Shown piece after piece: positions 1 to 51,680 of a DNA stretch of 64,000 bases (the stretch's first letter is position 1; each line of letters opens with the position of its first letter). The notes under the pieces were generated by a model. It was not told the DNA's origin. It did no database searches and saw nothing but the letters and a program-made list of their open reading frames with translations. This DNA is from Rhodeus uyekii (Eukaryota > Chordata > Actinopteri > Cypriniformes > Acheilognathidae). The translations under genes and the position numbers were made by a program. The DNA is taken from assembly GCA_037043235.1 (NCBI GenBank), contig JAWRVZ010000086.1, positions 2,386,001 through 2,450,000 on the forward strand, read 5' to 3'.

Positions 1-178
1 AGAACCTTGTGGTTTTGGGGGAGGGTGGTGTGTACATAATCCTTCCACTTTCTCACGACCTCTGACCCCATCAATTTGTGGAACTGGCTGGTCTACCTCC
101 CCGTGTCATTCTGGAACTCACCTGGGATGGCGTTCCCTTTCGCTGTGGCTCTAATGTCTCATTTATTTATGCCACCAG

Positions 179-351
179 AGAGGCCTTGCAGGAAGTGGAC
201 AGCAAGACTCAACTCTACAACGAGATCCGCCGCAGGAAGAAAGAGAGGAAGGAGAGGAAGAGGCAGAAGAAGGGTGATGACTGCAGTCTTCCTGGCCTCA
301 CCTGCTTCACGCATAATAATGACCACTGGCAGACTGCCCCCTTCTGGAACT
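179..351 (+). CDS. sulf1: sulf1 exon (end of hydrophilic domain)
   Basis: Acceptor ...tttatgccaccag before 179, donor gtaagg at 352. Encodes REALQEVDSKTQLYNEIRR, the polybasic stretch, then GDDCSLPGLTCFTHNNDH and WQTAPFWN. It enters one base before a codon boundary and ends with one base of a Leu codon. The basic cluster is the heparan-sulfate-binding end of the family's hydrophilic domain. Open reading continues upstream of 179 only by chance (intron). Confidence 0.93.
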
Positions 352-3300
352 GTAAGGAAATACTCATTGCTTTTGCTACACTCTCAGAAAGCAAAGTACA
401 CCATCTTTTAGCCCTAAAGCTTGCAAATTAGTACCTAGTAGATGTAGTCAGAGGTGCATAGTAACAAAGTACAAATACATTGTTACTGTACTTAAAGGGT
501 TAGTTTTAAGGATTTGTTTTCCATGAACGAAGGTCTTATGGGTTTGGAACTACATGAAGGTTAGTCATTAATGGCAGAATTTTCATTTTTGGTTGAACTA
601 ACTGTACTAAAGTACAGGGTTTTTTTTTATATTTCTAATTTTAAAACTACTTTTTAAAGTAATATTTGAGGCATTATCCTATACAATTTTTCCAGACATT
701 TATATCATGGTCATATCCAATCCAGTGATTAATTTAATGACTACCAAATATGAATCTAAATCTCAAAGAATTAGTACTCTTTGAAAGGGTATTTTCCCAG
801 TGACAGACTTTGTACCATTATTTTGAGTGTAGTCTATAAATCACACCAACTATTTTTAAATGTATCTCTTTGAAAGGGTATTTTCCCAGTGACAGGTTTT
901 GTACCATTATTTTGAGTGTAGTCTATAAATCACACCAACTATTTTTAAATATATTTTTTTCTATTCAATGTTAATTGACTAAACAATTTCTCTTACTTCA
1001 TAGTGGGTGGCTTCTGTGCCTGCACAAGTTCTAACAACAACACATACTGGTGTCTGAGAACTATTAATGACACTCACAACACGCTCTTTTGTGAATTTGC
1101 AACTGGCTTCCTGGAGTATTTTGACCTAAACAGCGACCCATATCAGGTGAGGATGTAAAAATGTTTTAGGTTGCATTTTAGCAGAATAAATTGCTCTATT
1201 GTTTTGTGAAATTATGTACAGCAGTTGTGTTTGGTTTGAATCTGATCCTTCTGCTTTCTTGTTTCTGTGCAGTGCACTATTAAATAAAAGCTTTGAAAGC
1301 CCATAATTTAAGAAAAAACATAATTTGTGGATAATGACTCTTTCTGTAAAGACATACTATTGTCCTTCGCCTTCATTACAGTACTTGCAATAACTGACTG
1401 CATATTATGTTTTGCAGTTAACCAATGCAGTTTATACAGTGGAGAGGGACATTCTGAGCCAATTGCATTTACAGCTGATGGAGATGAGAAGCTGTCAAGG
1501 CCACAAGCAGTGCAACCCCAGACCCAAAAGCTCAGATGCAGGTAACACTCATGTCCTGTCTCTGCACCACATGTTCTGTGAGAAATGAGGAATAAAACAT
1601 GCTAGCTATATTAGCATGCTAGCACACCTTTTTTTTTTATTGTATTGTAAGATGCTTTCAAATCTGTCCAAATCTGGAGAGAGAGAAAAAACAGTTGTCT
1701 CTGCTGAGAAACCAGATTAAACCAGACTAAAAGAAGAAAGAAAACCCCAACTAAGATTAATTTAGCTGTTTTTTTTTCTTCTCTTTTTAGCAGGTATACA
1801 GGATGCTAAAAGCATGCCGTCTCATTTTTTAGCCAAGGTTTTACTGTCCAAGTTGACAGGAAAGTGTTGAATATTTAGCAACAAGTGGTCTAGCATGTTT
1901 TGGCACATATGGCTGAATGCGATGAACCATGTGTTGGATCTCTAATGGTGGATGAGGGGTTGGTCACTGAATTACGTTTCTCTCTAAACCGTCTGCTCGT
2001 CTCTTTATTTCCCACTAATAATTTCCATTTTATTCCCTCACCCAGAGGACTGTGATTCCAGCAGCCTAGCAATCACATAATCTCATAGCTTTACAGTTTT
2101 TCCCAGAATAGCAGGCTCCTGTGAAAGTGTTTTACCAATGGAAATGGTTTATTTTAAAAGTATAGGTGTAAGAACCTGTTTATGGTCTGTGTAAAAAATT
2201 GTGTTTATAAATGTTATTTTTATTTACTGGCAAGTTAGAGGTGTCTATAACATTGGGTAATTGTTTGTATAAATCCTGCTTTCATCAAATCAGAACCACT
2301 ATTCTGAAAACTATTTATAATTTCCTAGGAGGAGAGACTGACTCATAAAGACCAGTTATAAATACTGATGAGATGATTTGCAATATTGAATGTTTTGATT
2401 TATACAAGAGGTCATAGCTTTTCAACAACTAAATTAATAATGTGGTAAACGCCTGTGTTATGAGTCCAAATCAATGGTATTGATTTGTAATAAACACATA
2501 ATCTAAATTCAATAGTTCAAAAATAAATAGTCAGCATGCACTCATCCGCATGTTGTTTCAGATCTGTATTTGATCAAAAGAGAGGCAAATAAACAAAAAG
2601 GATTTATCACTTTGTAATGTAACAAAAACAGATGCATGTTTATACATATTAGTCTGCATGTTGGTATATTCTCGTGTTATTTGTGACCTTACGTCATTCA
2701 TCACTGTTAACGTAATACCATCATGTAACATTCATTCCGTTCTTAACACTGCACTTTACTTGCTATCTTTTTCTTCAGGACCATCAGAGGATTTACTTCA
2801 TTAATCTTTTAAATTAGCATTCCTTCATTTTGTCTTTAACAATACCTCTCCTCAGAAGCTGAGGGTTATGCATGAAGATCTGCAATGTTTTTTTTTTTCT
2901 TCAAATCACAATAGACCTTTAACATTTTAAATGCTTTTATTTTCCTGATCAGGAGGTAAAGATGGAGGAAGCTATGATCAACACAGGTATCCACATTTTT
3001 GAATCCCTCATTGGCTTTTGAAATAACTGCATGGGCAGCTTGTTTCCACTAATATGCCATGTTTCATTGAGCTAAGTGTGTGGTTGCATGCTGGGTTGAG
3101 CTAACAAATTAAGTAGAAAAAAATCACACAAATAGTAGTATTTTAAGCCCCAGTTACAATTTAATTTTTCTAAATCTTGGACAGTTTGTTACACTTTGTG
3201 TTCCTAGATGTCATTTAAACCAAAATCATTTACATAATTTATGAAACTTAAGATCCAAGACTCTTCATACTCATTATTTAGTGGGGAATAGCATCTCATA

Positions 3301-4131
3301 GACCTCTCAGTGCACAGGATATCAATATTTGAGACTTCACGCCTGACCTTGACATCTCTGTTCTTTGGCTTACCTGCTTACCAGGCAACAGCAGCATCGA
3401 AAATGGTCAAAGTTGAGGAGGCCAAGCCTTTCATTCCTGTGAGTCTTTGAGACCATACAAACCCATTTCTGTTCTCATTCCACTCTCAAGTAGTTCTCCA
3501 CACCGCATACCATATCTCCATAAACACTGAGTGGCAGTTCTGGGATGGCCCATGTCTCCTAGGCCATCAGTCACTGTCTCACCTGCTCTGGGAATGCTCA
3601 TTTCATTCTCTCGTCCTCCTTTAACACGCTTTTGTTTTTGCAGATTTTCACTTCCTATTCCTCTCGCCCACCCTGTCAGCCTCATGTTTAATTAATTGAT
3701 TTGCTTATTTTTGGTTGCTGATTTCTTGGTTCCAGGATTTTCCGTCTTTTCAGTCTCTTGTTGGATGTTTTATTTTGAGTTGAACCTCATTGCACAGATT
3801 TTCAGTCTGTCTGCACACCCTTTATTTATGATATATTGGTTCTCGGCGTCCATTTCAAGGACATTTTGTTTTCTTGATCTGCATTCACACTGCTTTACTG
3901 CTTTGAAATAGAGCTTTTCTATTGATCTAAGGCTTTAAAGCACTGCAGTGGTGTGTGGGGCACTAATTCAAGACCCCTCGGCAGGAGTAGGCCAGGAATA
4001 ACTGCATGTTTTAGACGCATTCCAAAGCAAAGCTTTTCTGCGCAGCAATCGCCAGCCCTTACTGACTTTTCTTGCTTCCCCTTTTCCCATTTCTCAGAGC
4101 ACAACCAGCTTGGGATGTCAACAAAGGTTAA
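179..4131 (+). CDS. sulf1: sulf1 3' end: extracellular heparan-sulfate 6-O-endosulfatase Sulf1, C-terminal exons (short frame)
   Basis: Secreted/cell-surface sulfatase that removes 6-O-sulfate from heparan sulfate and so modulates Wnt, FGF and BMP signalling (family knowledge). Only the C-terminal part lies here; the catalytic sulfatase domain is upstream of the window. Spliced exons 179-351, 1004-1146, 1418-1541, 2953-2986, optionally 3385-3438, and 4098-4131 join in consistent phases. Visible landmarks, in order: ALQEVDSK, a basic run RRRKKERKERKRQKKG ending the hydrophilic domain, LPGLTCFTHNNDHWQTAPFWN, a Cys-rich block CACTSSNNNTYWCLRT, EFATGFLEYFDLNSDPYQ, LQLMEMRSCQGHKQCNP, and KDGGSYDQHR. 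The short frame ends AQPAWDVNKG-stop, matching the GQLWDGWEG-type C-terminus of vertebrate SULF1/2. All introns are GT-AG. Family identity is near certain; SULF1 rather than SULF2 rests on VDSK/RRRKKERK resemblance and on the slco5a1 neighbour. Confidence 0.95.
484..605 (-). repeat. Degenerate copy of the GGAATAGTTCACCC-type interspersed repeat
   Basis: Contains cttatgggtttggaactac and ttttcatttttggttgaact, the reverse-complement parts of a very common fish repeat (aatagttcacccaaaaatgaaaat ... gttccaaacc). Sits in a sulf1 intron. Confidence 0.5.
777..952. repeat. 89-bp tandem duplication in sulf1 intron
   Basis: Two near-identical 89-bp copies start at 777 and 866 (ctctttgaaagggtattttc...). 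They differ mainly at acagac/acaggt. Such similarity implies a recent duplication. Confidence 0.9.
1004..1146 (+). CDS. sulf1: sulf1 exon (Cys-rich C-terminal domain)
   Basis: Acceptor ...tacttcatag, donor gtgagg. Encodes LGGFCACTSSNNNTYWC, LRTINDTHNTLFCEFATG and FLEYFDLNSDPYQ. Cysteine spacing and the NNNTYWC and FATGFLEYFD blocks match vertebrate SULF C-termini closely. The exon ends exactly on a codon boundary. Confidence 0.95.
1418..1541 (+). CDS. sulf1: sulf1 exon
   Basis: Acceptor ...atgttttgcag, donor gtaaca. Encodes LTNAVYTVERDILSQLHLQ, LMEMRSCQGHKQCNPRPK and SSDA, then leaves one base (g) for the next exon. That single leftover base decides which frame of the last exon is read if the following 34-nt exon is skipped. 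Confidence 0.94.
2953..2986 (+). CDS. sulf1: sulf1 34-nt exon (KDGGSYDQHR)
   Basis: A short exon between acceptor ...ttcctgatcag and donor gtatcc. It encodes GGKDGGSYDQH plus two bases of an Arg codon, matching the NKDGGSYDLHR segment of vertebrate SULF1. Its length is 3n+1, so including or skipping it switches the frame of exon 4098 onward. Confidence 0.9.
3385..3438 (+). CDS. sulf1: sulf1 candidate cassette exon, SULF2-like segment
   Basis: 54 nt (18 codons) between acceptor ...tgcttaccag and donor gtgagt. In the frame set by the 34-nt exon it reads RQQQHRKWSKLRRPSLSF and then P-L across the next junction. This closely resembles the RQFQRRKWPEMKRPSSKSL segment that vertebrate SULF2 has, and SULF1 lacks, just before its GQLWEGWEG end. 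Being a multiple of three it can be included or skipped without changing the downstream frame. Splice sites and homology are good; usage is not shown by sequence alone. Confidence 0.75.
4098..4131 (+). CDS. sulf1: sulf1 last exon, short reading frame
   Basis: Acceptor ...tttctcag before 4098. When entered with two bases carried over (from the 34-nt or the 54-nt exon) it reads AQPAWDVNKG and stops at TAA 4129-4131. This parallels the GQLWDGWEG-stop end of human SULF1. Confidence 0.85.
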
Positions 4132-4786
4132 GCTACCCAATTTCACAGAGGACTTCGACTGGCAAGGACTGGCAGATTTGTACAGCGTGAATGAGAGTCT
4201 GTATGAACACAGACGCAACTACAGTCCCGTTCTGGATGACTGGATGAACTTTTGGAAGGATGTAGATAGTATGTTTGCACTGCTGAGAAATTTAAAGACA
4301 CTCAACCAAACCGATAAGCTTGACCCCCTGGCTGAGCTGGGCTCCGGGGTCCCGGAGGAGGCCAGCGGTGCTGGTTCCCCCGTCCAAGAGGAACAGCCCC
4401 CCAGCCCTGTCACTGTAGGTCCCCCAAGAGGCCTGAGCCTCAAAATGCTTCAAGAGAGTCTCTTAAATGAACTCCCAGAGGGCCGCCTGACCAAACCGAG
4501 CGCTCTTCCAAGAGGAGACACCTGGGTTCAACAGCTGGAAAATGAGTTGGACAATGACGGAATGACGTTTAGCGGCAATGGAGTCACCGAACTGGAGACC
4601 CACCACGACTTTCTGTTGAGCAGCTCTAAAATTCTGGATCTCCACCTGCAGGAAGAGGAGGACATTTTTCAGCCCCAGGGTTACCTTCCAGTCTCGCTGC
4701 AGCCAGAGACATTTCCAGAGTCCTCTAGGGAAACCCACAACCCCAGGGACGTCCAGGAGGGCAGTGCCGCGGGCCCATCCCATTGA
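4098..4786 (+). CDS. sulf1: sulf1 last exon, long alternative reading frame (extended C-terminal tail)
   Basis: Read in the other frame, the same exon stays open for about 229 codons, ending TGA 4784-4786. It starts EHNQLGMSTKVKLPNFTEDF and continues with DLYSVNESLYEHRRNYSPV, DDWMNFWKDVDSMFALL, a Pro/Glu-rich stretch, MTFSGNGVTELE and EDIFQPQGYLPVSLQ. The stretch 4300-4780 is distinctly GC-richer than the surrounding AT-rich UTR and intron, as expected of constrained coding sequence. The frame needs one carried-in base, which exon 1418-1541 supplies if 2953-2986 (and 3385-3438) are skipped; the junction codon is then GAG (Glu). I recall, without being able to check, extended tails with YSVNESLYE-like and SGDGMTELE-like blocks in vertebrate SULF1 models. 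The tail is acidic and low in cysteine, with no membrane segment. Confidence 0.7.
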
Positions 4787-5711
4787 GAACTGCTGCCATG
4801 CACTGTGAAGCCAGCCAACTCAGAGACACTAACCCCACGGAGCATGGACTGCTCTCCTGTATAATCCATTGAATTATTTTATTTTTTACTGGTGCTTCCA
4901 TTTATTAGAAATCAGTGTTATGTATTTTGTAAAAAAATATATATATGTATATAAATATAAAACTTTAGAGGTAAGGTATGGGAAGCAGCTTAAATGTTGG
5001 GTTTGGTTTAAAATCGCCAGTGGGAAAATGCCATCAAAGTAAGGTTTTAATATATTTTAATCCGAAATGAAAAAGAAACCGGTTAAAATGGTGAAACCAT
5101 TGCATTCAGTTTTGAATCAGTCACATGCGGATTGTTTTCCCAAGATATTTGATGCACTTTTTTTTCATGTTTCTTGATTTCAACGCATTCTTCAGACATA
5201 AACAACTCCATGTTTGACACAAACACAAGTCATTATTTGTTGGATTCACATTCATTGAGTATTGTTGTTGGGCTTATTGGGTTTACACTATAAAACAATG
5301 CTTGTACATGTTTTTATACACTTGGATTGTGGGTTTAAGGGTTTGACTTCTAGGCAGAATATTTTTCTCACAAATTTTGTATAGTTCGGTCCATGTAATG
5401 TAAAAAGGGCATTCACTGTAAGTGCTTTTATCATGGATGACGCTTAACATTTTCTTTAACCCACAGTAATGATTTTTAAAACTGCTTGTTTCATTTGTGA
5501 AGAATGTGAGATGGGCATGTATTCAGAATGTTATGAACATGACCATGTTTTTTGTCCTATCTTTTAAAATTACAAAATCTAAACTCATTTTTGAAGAAAT
5601 TGTTTGAATATAAGGTGACCTGCCAAATTTACAAATATTACGTTACTTTTTAACTAATGGTGTTGGAACAATTCTGGCTTCTGGAAAGTCAAGAAGCTGT
5701 TTTGAAATAAA
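4132..5711 (+). other. sulf1: sulf1 3' UTR with polyadenylation signal
   Basis: After the short-frame stop (4131) or long-frame stop (4786) the sequence becomes AT-rich, with no further coding signal. A canonical AATAAA at 5706-5711 is the best polyadenylation signal; weaker AT-rich alternatives occur around 4940-4965. The cleavage site would lie near 5725-5735. Confidence 0.6.
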
Positions 5712-6490
5712 AATCTGCCAAACATTTGTTTCATTTACCTTTATAAATTAGATTCTTACAATGCCAATGTATTTACATTACAAAAAGCTCTACAACCTTA
5801 ATTTCCAGTGTCCTATTTTGTTTCTCTATTGTACTGTTTTACAGTTAATATTCTTTTCTGGTGTCATTTGGGTGTAGAAGGGGCGATTCTGCCTTCCGGA
5901 ATCAATGATTTAGCAAATTATGATCATCCATATGATGATAGTGCCCTTTATTTCTTGTTCTATCATGTGTGCCATACTTGTGGATTTTTGGTGATTAATT
6001 TTACCCTTTTTTTTCTCTCTACCTCTATTTACACTTCTGCCTCTCTCTTTCTTTCCCGCTACCTCTGCCTCTTTCTACCTTCTCCTCTACCTCTCTCCAC
6101 ATGCTCTTTATTTTAGGCCATGTCCTGGACGGAGAGCTTTGAATAACAGCCATTAGTAATATTCTGTCAAGATGTCGTGAACAGGCTGCCTTGGCAGTAT
6201 TACAAATGCCATTCATTTTTCTTCATGTTTGCTCTATAAATATGTACACTCCAGAAAGGCAGTACTTTTTATTTATTTTAACCATAGAGTTGAAACACTG
6301 CAATATACAATTCATAAAGTTACAGTAGTAATCATTTTTTAATTTAATACAGCCTAGCTTTTACATTGTTAATCAAGAATTGTTGTCGAAATTTTGGGGT
6401 GTACTCAATTCCAGGCATGTCCATAAGTTAACCAATTCCTGGGTCAACATATTCTTTTGATCTTTGATCTTAACATCTTAAAATGTTGTC
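5712..6490. other. Intergenic, no gene seen
   Basis: Between the sulf1 poly(A) signal and the first SINE. AT-rich, with a pyrimidine-rich run near 6010-6100. Short ORFs here show no family resemblance. Confidence 0.6.
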
Positions 6491-6495
6491 CTTTT

Positions 6496-6645
6496 CAGTT
6501 CTTGCTTTCCTGTAGCGCAAATGGTAGAGTGTGGCGCTTGCAACGCCAAGTTAATGGGTTTGATTCCCAGGGAAAGCAAGAACTGATTAGAATGTCAATG
6601 TGTATCTTTGGATAAAAGTGTCTGCCAAATGCATAAATGTAAATG
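6496..6645 (+). mobile_element. tRNA-derived SINE (HAmo-like), copy 1
   Basis: tRNA-like head (gcgcaaatggtagagtgtgg...gggtttgattccc, A- and B-box-like), a body with aaagcaagaactgatt, and the conserved tail ggataaaagtgtctgccaaat. A perfect 15-bp inverted repeat (CAGTTCTTGCTTTCC 6496-6510 and its complement 6571-6585) brackets the tRNA-like head. Not a functional tRNA. Confidence 0.85.
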
Positions 6646-6840
6646 TCCTACCCCTAAACCTAACCCTTCCATAAGTTATCCCAGTCAGAGGGTAATTATA
6701 GGTGAACAACACCAATGTAAAAGCACTTCACCCTGGTTATAAGCCTAAACTTGATATAATCTGTGAATTTGTGCCTCAAATCTGACAAGGATGTACATCC
6801 AGGAACATGTTGCTCTTGGTGAAATCAGGTTCTGCTGATT
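6646..6840. repeat. Interspersed repeat ('cctaaccct...atccaggaacatg'), copy 1
   Basis: Shares ordered blocks with 49990-50190: cctaacccttccataa / ccctacccataacttatcc, aagcacttcaccctg / aagcacttcactgtg, gtaagcctaaa and atccaggaacatg. Superfamily not recognised. Confidence 0.6.
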
Positions 6841-6861
6841 GGCACGGTTTAAAACCTAGGG

Positions 6862-7218
6862 CAGGGGTCGGGAACCTTTTTGTCTGAGAGAGCCATATAC
6901 CCTTTTTTTTTTAAATATGAAGCTGTGAAGAGCCATAGTCCGAAGCGATCGATCTGTCGACCGGGGGGGGGGGGGGGGGGGGGGGGGGAGTTGGGGTGTG
7001 CGGCGCGATGTCTCTGTCCTCCAAACGCGAAAGTAACGCGGGTGCGGCGGCGCGATCTGCCTGTCCTCCGAACGCGGAAGTAACGCGGGTGCGGCGGCGC
7101 GATCTGCCTGTCCTCCGAACGCGGAAGTATCTGTCGACGGGCGGCGGCGTCAAAAGAGCCATATGCAGCCATCAAAAGAGCCATATATGGCTCGCGAGCC
7201 ATAGGTTCCCGACCCCTG
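6862..7218. mobile_element. Non-autonomous hAT-type DNA transposon (357 bp)
   Basis: Ends CAGGGGTCGGGAACC and GGTTCCCGACCCCTG are perfect 15-bp terminal inverted repeats, flanked by an exact 8-bp duplication ACCTAGGG (6854-6861 and 7219-7226). The interior has a 26-base G run (6963-6988) and a GC-rich tandem repeat of about 47 bp (roughly 7015-7130). No transposase ORF; open frames in it are repeat artefacts. The 8-bp duplication and TIR sequence indicate hAT. Confidence 0.92.
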
Positions 7219-7390
7219 ACCTAGGGAAACATTTGCTATTTTCAAATGTTATACATTAGGCATTACTGAAATGAGCCGCCTCGCCGGCTGATTTTAACGA
7301 GCTGTGATGTTCCTTCGTTTATTATTTACAATTTCTAACAGTGTTGTCGCTGAAGCGTTTTCTAAAGTTGTAGTTTAGTAATAGTTGTCT

Positions 7391-7407
7391 GCCACTAGAG
7401 GGCAGCA
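7391..7407 (+). promoter_or_regulatory. CTCF-type binding motif between sulf1 and slco5a1
   Basis: gccactagagggcagca matches the CTCF core consensus CCASYAGRKGGCRS at all 14 positions (7392-7405). It lies in the intergenic space 0.85 kb upstream of the slco5a1 promoter motif, where an insulator would be plausible. Occupancy cannot be judged from sequence. Confidence 0.6.
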
Positions 7408-8235
7408 CTATAGTTGGTCTAAACCTGAACATGATCTTGATTCGGTTCTCATTGCTGTTTTTCAAATATGTAAAAGTTTTAGGATACCATAGTGTAACTT
7501 TTGTTTTATTATTAATGCAATACCAAAAAAAGCCATTTTAATAACATCAAGATGATGAAATATTTATTAAATTACAAAGTAAAAATAGATCAAACTATAT
7601 ATAAATGTATTTAATTGTATAAAAAGACTACGTTTTGAAACATTTATATAAAGAATTGTTGATTGTGCCATAGCAACAGTATATTTACAGTGATCTGCGA
7701 CTTTATGTAGGAGACCAATCTGACAACCAGTCATACATAGGAATGTTATAATGGGTGGTTTGCTGTCCTCATCGAAGGAGACAAGACCGAGACAGAGAAC
7801 TTTTTTACAGAGTAAAAAAATATTTTTATACCTAAAACTACAATTTATTATAGCCTGTACAATCTGGCTAGCCTACAATATACACAATTTTATGCACATT
7901 TAGGATAATCAGCATGCGTCTCTCAGACTTTCATTGGAAACGCCTTAAGCTGGACAAACACTGCCACATGCACGTTGTAAGACTTTTTTGGGAGTATGGT
8001 GGCGAAGTACACTCCAAACAAAACAGAACTGCACTGTCCAAAGACGTGTCAATTTGCTATTTTGGGTGAGAGAGACCCCCGAGGAGGACCATAAAGTTTG
8101 GGTTCGCCTCTATCATTACACCATTGTCTTAAATGATCTTTTTGTGTGATAGATGTTGGTTTTTTCATGTAGTCATGAGCATCACGCGCAAAACCGCATT
8201 TAATGACTATATTTGACAATCTATGATAGTTTGTA
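7408..8235. other. Upstream region of slco5a1, no gene seen
   Basis: AT-rich DNA without a recognisable repeat or gene, becoming less AT-rich towards 8230. Likely holds distal promoter sequence of slco5a1. Confidence 0.4.
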
Positions 8236-8255
8236 ACTACATTTCCCAGAATGCA
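8236..8255 (+). promoter_or_regulatory. ZNF143/THAP11-type promoter motif (SBS)
   Basis: actacatttcccagaatgca is an almost exact match to the ACTACAnnTCCCAGAATGCA element bound by ZNF143/THAP11, typically found close upstream of a TSS. It sits about 100 bp before the donor of the putative first exon of slco5a1. Confidence 0.75.
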
Positions 8256-8354
8256 CTTGGAGAGCTCCGTCAACCCCCTTCATCAAATCCGCAATCTCAC
8301 ACTCACTGTCCGTGTCGAGGACAACAACTCACTACCTCTTTCTCTGTCGCCCGC
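8256..8354 (+). other. slco5a1: Putative noncoding first exon (5' UTR) of slco5a1
   Basis: A strong donor gtaagt at 8355 follows a relatively GC-richer, pyrimidine-rich stretch just downstream of the ZNF143-type motif. A matching acceptor ...attgtcttcag lies at 8785. The exon start is unknown; I place it after the motif only as a bound. Confidence 0.5.
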
Positions 8355-8785
8355 GTAAGTACACCACTCTTCATTCAATTAATTATGTTTTAATATTTTA
8401 AATTAGAGCTTAGAGTCGGGCTGAAAGGATTCGTCTGCTGTGAATGAATTAAATTAAACTGAACCAGTGTTTGAATTACTGTTTTTCTTTCAATTAAATT
8501 CATATGTAAAGTCGAGACTCCCATAAACGTTAGGGCGGTTAATTAGTTATATTAGATAAATAATTCTATCAGGTTGACATGGTTTTAAAATGTTCTGATA
8601 ATGTTTTGTCAGTGGTCTGTCGCACGTTTACTGTTACTCTTTGTCTTCCTCGACCACTAATCTACCAGACAGCAGCTCGACTCCACTAAACAAACGACAG
8701 AGTCTGAAACGCCGTTTGTCTTGCTTCTTAAACAGTTAGTTAACAAATACTAATGCTAGTTTGTTTATATTTCCATTGTCTTCAG

Positions 8786-9094
8786 GATTCAATCTCTTCT
8801 AAATCATTCAGCTACAAAGAATCATTTCAGCACCATGACCAGAGATCAACTCCTCCTATTGATTAACATGAATTGAACTTTTTGCTGCTACACTTATAGA
8901 TGAAGCAGATAACGACAACTTGCATATGATATGAACACCTTCCAATTTATTATGATGAAGAATAAATAGAAAATAGCAATTGGACAGCTAAACATGCTTG
9001 GAATTGTAGTCATCTTAGACTATGTGTCTGTGTAGTCTAACTGCTGTAAACTTTCAACTTAAATTCTAGTTCTATTTGACTCCAAGCAGCCAAA
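8786..9094 (+). other. slco5a1: slco5a1 5' leader in exon 2 with four small uORFs
   Basis: Between acceptor (ends 8785) and the main ATG at 9095. Upstream ORFs: 8835-8876 (13 codons plus stop, good context CACCATGA), 8900-8929 (9 codons), 8931-8969 (12 codons) and 8995-9036 (13 codons). All terminate before the main start, suggesting translational repression or reinitiation control. Confidence 0.65.

Positions 9095-51680
<42,586 letters not shown>

Noticed and set aside
76..178. Open frames starting upstream of the first sulf1 exon
   Set aside because: Intronic read-through; the acceptor ...gccaccag at 178 and family alignment start the exon at 179.
3953..4097. Extension of the sulf1 long frame upstream to an ATG at 3953
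   Set aside because: Lies in the intron before a good acceptor at 4097; AT-rich, with no similarity to the family. The frame is real only from 4098.
6498..6585. tRNA gene (tRNA-like heads of the SINEs, also at 12270 and 21400)
   Set aside because: A and B boxes are present, but the acceptor stem does not pair and each head continues into a SINE body and tail.
6849..7259. GC-rich open frames over 6849-7259 on both strands
   Set aside because: Artefacts of the tandem-repeat core of the hAT element at 6862-7218; Arg/Pro/Gly-rich and mutually overlapping.
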